From the NCBI GenBank assembly GCA_017399225.1, contig JAFQEB010000086.1, positions 62,001-126,000 on the forward strand: a stretch of DNA of 64,000 nucleotides, read 5' to 3'. The DNA is from Clostridia bacterium. GTDB taxonomy: Bacteria; Bacillota_A; Clostridia; Christensenellales; Aristaeellaceae. The notes below the pieces were generated by a model that saw nothing but the letters and a program-made list of their open reading frames with translations, ran no database searches and was not told the DNA's origin. Shown piece after piece: positions 39,259 to 48,400 of this stretch (position 1 is the stretch's first letter; every line of letters begins with the position of its first letter). Both the position numbers and the translations under genes were made by a program.

Positions 39259-41531
39259 TCCACAGCCTCCTTTCCGGCCAGCCAGGCACCGGCAGGAACT
39301 TCCTGCCCCTGCCAGGTGAAGGCTGCGTCCGAATCATTGACGCAGATCACCGCGCCGTTTGCGAAAGTGGACACGGATACGCCCTCGCTGAGCCATTCAA
39401 AACGGGTGAGACGCGAGTTTTCCGTCGTTTTCCGTGCCTGTGCAACCTGTGCTACGGCCGCCTTCATGTGGGGCAGCCACAGCTCGGGACGGGCGCTGAA
39501 AAGCGTGTTCAGGTCGGTGTCGATCAGCAGCTCCGCGTCGCCGGTGATCAGCTCGTAATGCAGCGCTTCACCGGTCGCGATGGCATGCAGCACCGCGCTG
39601 TCCGGGTCAGCACTCAGGTTGACCGTTTCGCCCGCATAGCCCGTCAGGCCGCTGTACACCAGCTGCAGGAAGGGCACGGTTTCGTCCAGCACGTCATACT
39701 GGCTGAAATCGCCGGGAATTTCCGTCACAAAGTCCGCATAGGACAGCGCAAAGGCGTTGGGACTTTCCAGCACCAGCGAGTATTCCTGCGCCAGCATCGC
39801 AAGCACGGCTTCCGCAGCCTGCTGCGTCTGTTCGGGATAGGCACGATTTTTGCTGTAGCTGCCGTAGCGGGTATCTGCCAGCGTCAGCGGGGACAGGCTC
39901 TGCACGTTCTGCTTGTCCAGGGCAACCATTGCTTTGGCAGCGTAGGTTTCCATCAGCGCAGGATGCAGCAGATAGCCGCGTTCCTCCTCATTCCGCATCC
40001 GGCTGCCATACTTGAAAGCATACTGGAACGCCGGAGAGCCGGACAGGGACATGGCAGAATCGCGGATGGGGATAATCCCACTGCCGCTCTTCTTGTAGCT
40101 GACCAGGTCAACGGCAAGAGCCACCGAATCTCCCTGCGCCGTCACGGCAGAATGCAGCTCGTCCCAGCCCGCCCAGCTGTTGCCGGCAGCCCATGCAAAG
40201 CGGGTATCCAGCTTGTCCTTCACCGCATCCTTCGACCATTCGTTGATACGCAGGCGGATACCGCCCTTCAGTTCGACGCGGAGAGCTTCATACATGGTCT
40301 GGATATCTGCAAGGGCAGAAAGCTGCCGCTGGCGGTCGACCGGCACGCCCAGGAGGGATTCCCGGCGGGTCACGGCAGTGGCAAAATCCACAAAGAGCAC
40401 GGTGTCATCCGCTGATTCTTCCGTCATGCCGCCTTCGGCAAGGAGGTAGCTGCGGTAGCAGTCCGCCATGCCGTTGTAATCGGCAGCCTCGCTCTCCAGG
40501 AAGTAGTAGCGCTGCTCACAGGCTGCCGCCTCGATGGCGTCATCCTGATACAGGGTGATCGTCTGGCCCAGCTTGCTGGAGGCATCCAGCATGTAGCTGT
40601 CGGTGTAGCGCAGCTTGTATTCCGCCCAGGCGTTGGTGTAGGAGGTATCGCGGAACGCGGGCATGGCGTTGATGTACGCTGCATTTTCGCCCTTCGTGAT
40701 GACCGCCAGGAAGGCCGCGTCATTCCGCTTGATGCCGAACACCGGCAGCGACGCAGCATAAGCGTCCGCGGAGGCAAACATGCGGGTCGCGGAGGCATTC
40801 TCACCGTAGACAGCGGCCCTGTACTCCTGCATATTGCCCTTGCCGTTGTTGATATACATCAGCGCGCCCTGACCGTCCGGCACGAAGACGTAGCCCTCGT
40901 CCGTATCCGCCGCACAGCCGAAGTAAGGCAGCAGGCGGACGCTGCTGAGGATATAGCGCTCGGGATTCTCCTCCACGATTTCACCGGTGAGGATGCGGAC
41001 CTCCAGGTGGCCGTCCTTCAGGAATACCTCCACCGGGATGGTTACAGCGCCATCCTTGAAGTAATAATCCGTTCGGAAGCCGTTTTCGATGGCCCGCACC
41101 GTGAAGGTATCCTTCTTCACGCTGACTGCCTGGCTGTTCTTTTTGACGGATTCCTTGTTCTCCAGGTCGATGTAGTTGATGATGAGGGAGGACACCATCT
41201 CGGTTTTGAACACGCCGCGAGCCCAGTCATCCGCGCCCTCCGGCGGGAAGGCATACCAGCGCTCGCCGGATGCGGTCTCCACGCAGAAATTTGCATCCTC
41301 CGCCCGGAAGTACAGGGACAAGCCGCCCTCCTTCGCGATCAGTTCAAACTCGGCGCTGGTCTTTTTGCCACAGGGGATCTCCTCCCCCACAGGCAGCCCC
41401 TGAACGTACTCAATGTCGGGCAGGCTGGCAGAGAATCCACCGATCAGGCCCATATTGAACAGCAGCACCACAATGGCTGCGCAGATGCCAAGGCCCAGGA
41501 GGCCGTACATCCATCGCAAGATTTTCTTCAT
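39255..41531 (-). CDS. DUF5696 domain protein, membrane-anchored
   Basis: A 758 aa protein with one N-terminal transmembrane segment (WMYGLLGLGICAAIVVLLFNMGLIGGF) and a large outside part. The sequence FELIAKEGGLSLYFRAEDANFCVET, YVFVPDGQGALMYINNGK, PVFGIKRNDAAFLAVITKGENAAYINAMPAF and GGIRLRINEWSKDAV is characteristic of the DUF5696 group. That group accompanies LplB/LplC permeases in many Bacillota and may hold a TIM-barrel glycosidase-like fold. Seven bases after the YIP1 gene and overlapping the next permease, it is an integral part of the uptake operon. Its activity is unknown. Confidence 0.8.
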   Translation of the reverse strand: MKKILRWMYGLLGLGICAAIVVLLFNMGLIGGFSASLPDIEYVQGLPVGEEIPCGKKTSAEFELIAKEGGLSLYFRAEDANFCVETASGERWYAFPPEGADDWARGVFKTEMVSSLIINYIDLENKESVKKNSQAVSVKKDTFTVRAIENGFRTDYYFKDGAVTIPVEVFLKDGHLEVRILTGEIVEENPERYILSSVRLLPYFGCAADTDEGYVFVPDGQGALMYINNGKGNMQEYRAAVYGENASATRMFASADAYAASLPVFGIKRNDAAFLAVITKGENAAYINAMPAFRDTSYTNAWAEYKLRYTDSYMLDASSKLGQTITLYQDDAIEAAACEQRYYFLESEAADYNGMADCYRSYLLAEGGMTEESADDTVLFVDFATAVTRRESLLGVPVDRQRQLSALADIQTMYEALRVELKGGIRLRINEWSKDAVKDKLDTRFAWAAGNSWAGWDELHSAVTAQGDSVALAVDLVSYKKSGSGIIPIRDSAMSLSGSPAFQYAFKYGSRMRNEEERGYLLHPALMETYAAKAMVALDKQNVQSLSPLTLADTRYGSYSKNRAYPEQTQQAAEAVLAMLAQEYSLVLESPNAFALSYADFVTEIPGDFSQYDVLDETVPFLQLVYSGLTGYAGETVNLSADPDSAVLHAIATGEALHYELITGDAELLIDTDLNTLFSARPELWLPHMKAAVAQVAQARKTTENSRLTRFEWLSEGVSVSTFANGAVICVNDSDAAFTWQGQEVPAGAWLAGKEAVE

Positions 41532-41538
41532 ACGAGCC

Positions 41539-42153
41539 TCACCTCCTCAGCTGCAATTCCATGTAGATCGTTTGGGCAAAGAGCGTCACCTGCTGCAGAA
41601 GGCCGAAGAACAGCACCAGCAGGAACAGCACGAACACAATGCCCGCCGCCGACAGCGCCACGGAGAACGTTGCCTTCATCAGCGTGTAGTCATGAATGGT
41701 CATCATCGCCGCCATGAAGATGAACACGCTGTACAAAAGCGCAAACATTTCGATCACCGTCAGAAATGCGCCCTCCTCCATGATGACGAAGTGACTCAGG
41801 CAGACGCAGAACACCCGGGCAGCCACATAGGGGATCAGCGCATAGGACGTGGCGCAGAAGATCTCCCGCAGCTTGCCCTTGCCGTCCATCAGCGTCGTGA
41901 CAGCCCAGTTGACCACCACAAACATCAAATAAAGCCCGATGGTAGCACCCAGCGTATACAGAATGTTGATCTCCTTCAGATTCCGGTAGTTGAACTTGAA
42001 ATCCGTACCATAGGCAGAGAGCACCTCCGCTGCGAACCAGCACAGCAGGATGATGACTGTCGGCCAGATGGGCCAGAGCTTGTAGTACTTCATCTCATAC
42101 AGCTCGGAGGACGGCCTGCCCAGCACCTTCAAAATGCGTTTCCAGTGGTTCAT
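41539..42153 (-). CDS. YIP1 family membrane protein
   Basis: A 204 aa protein with five hydrophobic segments, beginning MNHWKRILKVLGRPSSELYEMKYYKLWP, typical of bacterial YIP1-domain proteins in sugar-transport operons. The start ATG at 42153 overlaps the stop of the NHL gene by one base (TGATG) and follows AAGGAGG. The bacterial role is unknown; a scaffold for the permease/NHL/DUF5696 assembly is a reasonable idea. Confidence 0.85.
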   Translation of the reverse strand: MNHWKRILKVLGRPSSELYEMKYYKLWPIWPTVIILLCWFAAEVLSAYGTDFKFNYRNLKEINILYTLGATIGLYLMFVVVNWAVTTLMDGKGKLREIFCATSYALIPYVAARVFCVCLSHFVIMEEGAFLTVIEMFALLYSVFIFMAAMMTIHDYTLMKATFSVALSAAGIVFVLFLLVLFFGLLQQVTLFAQTIYMELQLRR

Positions 42154-43607
42154 CAGGCATTCCTCCTTTCTGCTTTGTATCTGCGGACTTTGCGGAAAAC
42201 CATCCCCGCGATCACAAGGATTGCCAGCACAGTGCACACCGTCGGGAACACACCGCGGGCGACCTCCATGCGATACTCGTCAAAGGCGCGGGAATAACCC
42301 ACCCGGTCATAGCCCAGCTTGAAGTAATGCATGGCTTCCTTGTACTTGCCTTCCTCGTACAGCGCCTTGCCGATGCCGGTATAGGCCAGCTCGCAGTTGA
42401 CGTTGTACAGGGCAACCTGCTCCCAAAGCTCGCGGGCCTCGGCGTACAGGCCGTCCATGTAGAGCAGGACGGCATTCTCCACCAATTCTCCGTAATGGGT
42501 GCGTTCAAAGAGGGTCAGGCAGTTCTTTTCGTGATCCAGCACCATCACGATCTGGCCGATGGTGTCCAGCGCGATGGGGTAATCGAAGGTGCCCTGCTGA
42601 TCGCCACTGCCGCCAAACACACCCAGCAGATGACTTTCCTGGTCGTAGACGAAAACACGGCCCCGGGTGCGGTCCAGCGCGTAGAGGATCTCGTTGTCGT
42701 GGATCGCCAGGTCTACAAAGCGGGTATCCTGGAGCTGGCCCAGGTAGAGCGCAGTCTCCAGGTCGCCGTAATTGCCGGTCTGGCCTACCACATTGCGGGT
42801 GTGGCTGAGCAGCACATTGTCGCCCAGGGAGTTCAGCTTGCTGATCTCTCCGTAGGTGTTGTTGCTCTCATTGGTGCAGGTGTAGATGAAATTGTTCTTG
42901 TCGATGTCGAAGGAGGCATACTGCACGGGCACATAGCGGGCCATGCTGCTGACCTGCTCCTGGGTGAGCAGCTGCTTCCACATGTAGTCCACCATGACGT
43001 CCACAGTTACAACCACGTCATTGGCGCCGTAGAAGCCCAGGAAATTCTCCCGGCTGTCGTACATCACCGCACCCAGATACATGCCCTGGGGCAGCACAAA
43101 CACGGTACCCAGCTGGTTGGCAATCACCTTGTTGGGCTTGTAGACCGTATTCTCCTCCAGCAGATCGGAATCCGGGCGGCCGTATTCACGGACAAGGCGA
43201 TTCTCCTCATCCAGCACGACCACACGGCCTTCGTCCGGCAGGCAGATATACAGCAGCCCCGCCTGATCCACAAAGATGCCAGTGGGATTCTTCAGCGCTG
43301 TGCTGCCCGAATCGCTCTCATAGGCGGCGATTTCCCGCAGCTGCTGGAAATTGGCATCCAGCACCACAATGCGGTTGTTGCCGGAGTCAGAAATGTAGAT
43401 GAGTCCCTCCTGCCAGACGAACACGTCCGACGGGTTCTTAAAACCCTTGCCCGTCTCATTCAGGGTGATGGATTGGGTGGGCAGGTAGCTCTGAGGCGCA
43501 GGAACGCTTTCGCCCCAGGCGTCATAGTTGTAGCCCTGGTAGGAATCCGCCAGAGCAGGAACGCAGCAGCACAGCGCCAGAAGGAAAATCAGGATTCTTT
43601 TCAGCAT
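42153..43607 (-). CDS. NHL-repeat/TPR protein, exported and C-terminally anchored
   Basis: A 484 aa protein with a signal peptide (MLKRILIFLLALCCCVPALA). NHL beta-propeller repeats follow (KNPSDVFVWQEGLIYISDSGNNRIVVLD, KNPTGIFVDQAGLLYICLPDEGRVVVLD, FVDLAIHDNEILYALDRTRGRVFVYD; residues about 55-370). Next come TPR-like helices (YTGIGKALYEEGKYKEAMHYFKLG, about 415-440) and a C-terminal transmembrane segment (VCTVLAILVIAGMVF) with a basic tail. It is thus a type I surface protein facing outward. It sits between the first permease pair and YIP1. The likely role is protein-protein organisation of the uptake complex; this is inference. Confidence 0.85.
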   Translation of the reverse strand: MLKRILIFLLALCCCVPALADSYQGYNYDAWGESVPAPQSYLPTQSITLNETGKGFKNPSDVFVWQEGLIYISDSGNNRIVVLDANFQQLREIAAYESDSGSTALKNPTGIFVDQAGLLYICLPDEGRVVVLDEENRLVREYGRPDSDLLEENTVYKPNKVIANQLGTVFVLPQGMYLGAVMYDSRENFLGFYGANDVVVTVDVMVDYMWKQLLTQEQVSSMARYVPVQYASFDIDKNNFIYTCTNESNNTYGEISKLNSLGDNVLLSHTRNVVGQTGNYGDLETALYLGQLQDTRFVDLAIHDNEILYALDRTRGRVFVYDQESHLLGVFGGSGDQQGTFDYPIALDTIGQIVMVLDHEKNCLTLFERTHYGELVENAVLLYMDGLYAEARELWEQVALYNVNCELAYTGIGKALYEEGKYKEAMHYFKLGYDRVGYSRAFDEYRMEVARGVFPTVCTVLAILVIAGMVFRKVRRYKAERRNA

Positions 43608-43622
43608 GTCGATTCTCCCTCC

Positions 43623-44516
43623 TTATTCCTTGATACCGGCGGACGCCATGGTCTGCACCACCGAGGACTGACCGATGACGAAGAGGATGATGGGCGGCAG
43701 CATCAGCACCACCGCAGAGGCAGAGCCCACGCCTGCACGGGCAATCGTGCCGGAGGACACGATCTGGGACAGCAAAATGGGCAGCGTGCGCATATTCTCC
43801 TTGAAGACAAACTGCGCTGCGCCGGTGTTATTCCACACGCTCTGGAAGGTGAAGATCACCAGCGTTACCCAGGCAGGCTTGACATTGGGCATGACGATCT
43901 GGAACAGGATGCGGAACTCCGAGCAGCCGTCGATGCGCGCGGCCTCCAGCAGGGCGTTGGGGATCGGCTCCATGAACTGTTTCATCAGGAACACGCCCAG
44001 CGTCGTGCCCAGCGTGGGCAGGATCAGCGCCCAGTAGGTGTCGATCATGTGCAGCTTGGCAATGACCAGATACTGGGGCAGGAAGGTGACCGCAGGTACA
44101 AAGAGCAGCGCTGTCACGATGGTATTGAAGATGGCTCGATTGCCGGGGAATCTGTTCTTCGCCAGCGGGTAGGCACACATGGCAGAGATGATCACCATCG
44201 CCACGGTGGTCACAATGGTGGTGAACAGGCTATTGAACAGATACTTGGTAAAGGGCACCCAGCTGTTGGCGCACATCGCCATCAGGTCGATGAAGTTATC
44301 CCAGGTGGGGTTGACCACATAGAACCTCGGCGGGAAGATGAACAGCTCGTCAAAGGGCTTGAAGGCATTGACGATGGCATACACCAGCGGCAGGGCCAGC
44401 ACCGCGCCGCAGAGCGTCAGCGTCACAGCCACCAGGAAGTTGCCTGCCCGGGAACGGGTCTGACGGCCCACGCCTACCACACTGCCGGAGGCGCGGACGA
44501 TTTTCATTTTCTTCAT
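43623..44516 (-). CDS. Carbohydrate ABC transporter permease, MalG type
   Basis: A 297 aa permease with the EAA loop PNALLEAARIDGCSEFRILFQIVMPNVKP (about residues 190-218) and six membrane segments. It is 13 bases downstream of its MalF-type partner and belongs with the 960 aa binding protein. Confidence 0.92.
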   Translation of the reverse strand: MKKMKIVRASGSVVGVGRQTRSRAGNFLVAVTLTLCGAVLALPLVYAIVNAFKPFDELFIFPPRFYVVNPTWDNFIDLMAMCANSWVPFTKYLFNSLFTTIVTTVAMVIISAMCAYPLAKNRFPGNRAIFNTIVTALLFVPAVTFLPQYLVIAKLHMIDTYWALILPTLGTTLGVFLMKQFMEPIPNALLEAARIDGCSEFRILFQIVMPNVKPAWVTLVIFTFQSVWNNTGAAQFVFKENMRTLPILLSQIVSSGTIARAGVGSASAVVLMLPPIILFVIGQSSVVQTMASAGIKE

Positions 44517-44529
44517 TCGCTTCTCCTCC

Positions 44530-45429
44530 TCAGGTTCCGACGCGGCCCAGCGCGAAGGTCACCAGCTTGTTCGCCAGATACATCAGTGCAAACAGGAAGC
44601 AAGCCAGCGCACAGGCATAGCCCATTTCGAAGCGGACGGTGCCGTAGTCCATGATATGGGTGACCAGCGTTTCCGCCGCATACTGGGTGGACGGGAAGCC
44701 CGCCAGGCGCACCGACACATCCGCCACAGAGAATGAGGACACGATCTGCATCACCGCGCCGAAGAGCAGCTGGGGCTTCATCACCGGCAGGGTAATATAC
44801 CACAGCTCCTGGAAGCGGTTGTGCACGCCGTCCACCAATCCGGCCTCGTAGAGTGTGCGGTCCACACCCTGCAGACCTGCGATGAAGGACAGGAAGCCCG
44901 TGCCCAGGCTCATCCACAGCTGCACGAAGATGACCACAAACAGGATGTACGCCGGGTCAGTCAGCCAGCCGACAGGCTCCCGCAGGATGCCCAGATTCAT
45001 TAGGAGGCCATTGAGCAAACCGTAGGCGTCGGAGCTGAAAATGAAGCTCCACACCGTGAAGGCCGTACCGGACAGCACCGGCGCATAGAAGATCAGCGTC
45101 ACCACGGCGCGCAGTTTGGGCCGCAGCTCGTTGATCAGCCAAGCAAACACGAAACACAGCACATAGCTGACCGGGCCAGTCACGAGCGCAAAGATCAGCG
45201 TGTTGCGGATGGCGATGATGAACACATCGTCATCGAAGAACATGCGCAGATAGTTGTCCCAGCCAACAAAGTTGGGTGTGGTGAAGATGTTGAAGTTGGT
45301 GAAGCTGATCACCACGGAGTAAATGATGGGAATGAGCGTAAAGAGCGCAAAGAGGATCAGGAAGGGCGCCATGAGGGCGTAGTTCTGCCAGTTCTTGCGG
45401 ATTTCCTTGAGCGTTCCTGCCTTGGTCAC
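44530..45429 (-). CDS. Carbohydrate ABC transporter permease, MalF/UgpA type
   Basis: A 299 aa permease beginning MTKAGTLKEIRKNWQNYALMAPFLILFALFTLIPIIYSV. The EAA loop is TLYEAGLVDGVHNRFQELWYITLPVMKPQ (about residue 196). The start overlaps the binding-protein stop by four bases (ATGA). Confidence 0.92.
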   Translation of the reverse strand: MTKAGTLKEIRKNWQNYALMAPFLILFALFTLIPIIYSVVISFTNFNIFTTPNFVGWDNYLRMFFDDDVFIIAIRNTLIFALVTGPVSYVLCFVFAWLINELRPKLRAVVTLIFYAPVLSGTAFTVWSFIFSSDAYGLLNGLLMNLGILREPVGWLTDPAYILFVVIFVQLWMSLGTGFLSFIAGLQGVDRTLYEAGLVDGVHNRFQELWYITLPVMKPQLLFGAVMQIVSSFSVADVSVRLAGFPSTQYAAETLVTHIMDYGTVRFEMGYACALACFLFALMYLANKLVTFALGRVGT

Positions 45430-48308
45430 TGGTCATTCCCTCCTTCCTCGCCGGTGGCAAACTCGTTGCGCTTGCGCTCCAGCTCCTCGTTGATCTGCTT
45501 GGTCCAGTAGTTCAGGGTTTCACGGGCATTGGCCTTGTCGTAGTAGACTTCCTTGAAGGCGTTGTCAATGTTGCGGGAGACATAGTAGCTGCCGGGCAAT
45601 TCAGGCAGTTCCTGCACATAGCCCCACTGCTCCATGATGATCTCCAGCTCCCGGCCCGACCAGCGCAGGCCCTTCATTGCGCTGACATTGGCAGGATTGT
45701 AGCGGCCCGCCGCGCCCAGCACGTTTTCGATCTGCTGACCATAGGCAATCTGCGTTTCGCTGGAGTTCCACCAGCGCATGAATTCCCAGCAGGCGTCGGG
45801 GTTCTCCGCGTTGGAAAGGATCAGGCCCGCCGTACCGGAGGCAGCGGTCGCGTGGTTGACCGTGCCGTCCTCCAGTACCGTGCCGGGGATCAGCGCCATG
45901 TCCCATAGATTGCGGATATCCGGCGCAGCGGTCTTGAGCTGGCTGTAGAAGGTGTAATTGGTGATGACCAGGGGCATTTCGCCGGAACGAAAGCGGTTGA
46001 AGTCATCCTTGTACAGTGGGAAACCATACTGGGTGTACAGGCTCGTCCACAGCTTAAAGGATTCCAGCGCACCGGGGGTGTCGAGGGTCGTGGTCAGGTG
46101 ATCCTCGGTGTATAGGCCAACGCCGCTTTGCAGCAGGAGCGTGGGGAACAGGGTCGTGCCGCCGATGCCGGTGGACACCGACTGATAGGCGTCCAGCGAC
46201 ACATAGGGCAGGCCGATGTTCATGTTGTTGCGCTGGAGGGTTTCAGCAACCAGCAGCAGCTCGTCCCAGGTGGTGGGGACAGTCAGCCCCAGCTCTTCAA
46301 ACACGTCGGCGCGGTAGAACATGACGTAGAAGTTCTGGCTGTTGGGCAAGCCCCAGACATGGCCGTTCCAGGTCAGCGGCTCCAACGCGCCGGGCATGTA
46401 CTCGCTGACCAGCTCGTCAAAGCCCTCGAAGTTCTCCAGCGGCAGCACTGCACCGCGCAGGGCGTAGTTCACCGGGTCGCCGCGGCCCAGCATGATGGTT
46501 ACGTCCGGGCCTGCGTCCGCCATAACCGCCTGCATCAGGCCGGTCTGGACGATGGACAGGTTCACGCCGATGCCGGATTCGGGCGTGAAATCGGAGTCAA
46601 TCAGCTCCTTGAGCACCTCCGCCTGATCGCGACCTGAGGCAATCCACACATCAATGACGGTATCGCCCTCGCCGGCATTGCCGACAGTCTCATAGTCTGT
46701 CGTAAAGGAGCCCACCAGAGCCTCTGCCTGATAGGTCATGTTCTCCCAGAGGTTGGAGGCCGTGCGGGGAATCTCGCCGCCAGCCGGGGTGAGATAGATC
46801 ACATCCAGCTGTAGGCTCTGCTTGCAGATCGTCTGCATCCAGGTGCTGATGGTGACGATGTTGTCGCGGAAGGTGCTCAGGCGGCTGGGGATCGTGCCGG
46901 GACGGGCCACGAAGCTCTCCAGCTGCTCGGCCAGGCGCACCAGAGAGGCGGCCTCCGTGCCGGTATAGCCGGTCAGGGTCTGCACCTGCTTTTCCACGCT
47001 GCGCAGCTCCGCCGCCAGCACGGACATGCTGTCCATCAGCCCGGGAATGGATTCTTCCAGGAAGTAATCGCGGTACATGTCAGGGGTGGCGCTGGTCACC
47101 ATGATAATCCGGCGGTACATAGTGTTCAGATCGTTCACCACTGAATCCACTCGGGCCATGAGCGGTGCCATATCGCCGGTGGTGGGCGTCATGGTGATGG
47201 TATGAATACCCTTGGTCAGGTAGATGGCGTAGGGTTCATCCTTCCCCAACGTTGCAGTCTGCCAGGACACGCCGTAGGGGAATTCGACCTGCTCCAGTGC
47301 ACGGAAGGGCGTTTCGCCGTCGATCTTGACATTGCGGTACACCAACATGCCGCGCAGGTAATTCTGGCGGAAGCGGAAGGTCAGGTTGTACATGCCGTCT
47401 GCCGGAACTTCAAATTCCCAGGTGATGGACTGGTCCGCGGTGGCCCAGTTCTCACCGCCGATGGTGTTGAGCTTCTTGGCAATCGGATCAGAAGGGGAAG
47501 TCATGGGATCGGAGCGGTCGGAAATCGGATAAAGCTGAGTAGAGGTTTTGTTCAGAGCGTGTTCCGCCTCAATGGTAATGGTATCAGCGCCCTGTGCCAT
47601 ATCGGTATGGGCAGCGCTGTAATCTTCGTAAGTCGGAGCTTCCTGTTTGTTGTGGAAGCACAAGGAAGCGATAGCAACGGGTTCACGGATGGCCGTCAGG
47701 GTCAGCGTATGGTCGCCGGCGTCCAGCGCGAAAAGGTAGCTGCCGTTGACATAGCCGTTCACATCGTAGAGGTCACTGGTCTGCCAGGTGTAAACTTCCT
47801 CCTGCGAGGGGCGGAGATCATTGCCCATGTTGTCCTGGGCAAAGACAGTCACCGCATCCTGATACAGACGGGTCAGCTGAAGCTGCTGTGCTTCGGTGAA
47901 GGGGACTTCCCCATCAATGCACAGCTCGTATTCCGGGATATTGCCCACACCGGGCAGAGCGTAGTAGTCGACGGCCAAGGCGTAGCGTCCAGCTTCCGCC
48001 ACGGTAAAGCGCCAGGTGACGCTCCCTTTCTGGTCATCCCACACGAGGGCGTTCTTTCCCTCGATCTGCGAAATGCTGTAGTGTACGCCCTCTGCCGCTT
48101 CTCCTGCAGGGCCATCCATATGGATCTGAACGGAGGGAGCAGGCAGAGCAGCGTATTGCTGATCATAGGCGGCATAGCTGCCGCTGCGGTATGTGAAAGC
48201 ATATTCTGTTTCCTGTGCGAAGGCACTGCCCGTCAGGCTGACAGCCAGCAGACATGCAGTCATCATCATGCACAGGATCTTTTGCAGGCAGCAGCAGTTC
48301 TTCCGCAT
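45426..48308 (-). CDS. Very large extracellular solute-binding protein fused to carbohydrate-binding-like domains
   Basis: A 960 aa exported protein; usual binding proteins have 420-550 aa. The signal peptide ends near SLTGSAFAQE. The N-terminal half contains two galactose-binding-like sandwiches (VTWRFTVAEAGRYALAVDYYALPG about residue 80-105; ITWEFEVPADGMYNLTFRFRQNY about 300-325), a helical linker (DSMSVLAAELRSVEKQVQTL) and a type 1 binding-protein fold from about residue 540. That fold shows DVTIMLGRGDPVNYALRGAVLPLENF, WGLPNSQNFYVMFYRADVFEELGL and PDACWEFMRWWNS. The ATG at 48308 follows GAGAGGAG. It should capture oligosaccharide and deliver it to the permease pair just downstream. Confidence 0.88.
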   Translation of the reverse strand: MRKNCCCLQKILCMMMTACLLAVSLTGSAFAQETEYAFTYRSGSYAAYDQQYAALPAPSVQIHMDGPAGEAAEGVHYSISQIEGKNALVWDDQKGSVTWRFTVAEAGRYALAVDYYALPGVGNIPEYELCIDGEVPFTEAQQLQLTRLYQDAVTVFAQDNMGNDLRPSQEEVYTWQTSDLYDVNGYVNGSYLFALDAGDHTLTLTAIREPVAIASLCFHNKQEAPTYEDYSAAHTDMAQGADTITIEAEHALNKTSTQLYPISDRSDPMTSPSDPIAKKLNTIGGENWATADQSITWEFEVPADGMYNLTFRFRQNYLRGMLVYRNVKIDGETPFRALEQVEFPYGVSWQTATLGKDEPYAIYLTKGIHTITMTPTTGDMAPLMARVDSVVNDLNTMYRRIIMVTSATPDMYRDYFLEESIPGLMDSMSVLAAELRSVEKQVQTLTGYTGTEAASLVRLAEQLESFVARPGTIPSRLSTFRDNIVTISTWMQTICKQSLQLDVIYLTPAGGEIPRTASNLWENMTYQAEALVGSFTTDYETVGNAGEGDTVIDVWIASGRDQAEVLKELIDSDFTPESGIGVNLSIVQTGLMQAVMADAGPDVTIMLGRGDPVNYALRGAVLPLENFEGFDELVSEYMPGALEPLTWNGHVWGLPNSQNFYVMFYRADVFEELGLTVPTTWDELLLVAETLQRNNMNIGLPYVSLDAYQSVSTGIGGTTLFPTLLLQSGVGLYTEDHLTTTLDTPGALESFKLWTSLYTQYGFPLYKDDFNRFRSGEMPLVITNYTFYSQLKTAAPDIRNLWDMALIPGTVLEDGTVNHATAASGTAGLILSNAENPDACWEFMRWWNSSETQIAYGQQIENVLGAAGRYNPANVSAMKGLRWSGRELEIIMEQWGYVQELPELPGSYYVSRNIDNAFKEVYYDKANARETLNYWTKQINEELERKRNEFATGEEGGNDQ

Positions 48309-48335
48309 CTTGATTGCTCCTCTCGGGTAAGGTAA

Positions 48336-48376
48336 GGGGCGGCACAGGTGACGCACGAAGCTTCCTGCGCCGCCCC
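48336..48376 (-). other. Strong intercistronic stem-loop
   Basis: GGGGCGGCACAGG (48336-48348) pairs with CCTGCGCCGCCCC (48364-48376), 13 base pairs with one wobble. It lies between two secreted-protein genes without a T-run, and probably sets differential expression. Confidence 0.65.
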
Positions 48377-48400
48377 CGGATTGGATTAGTATGAATTGGA

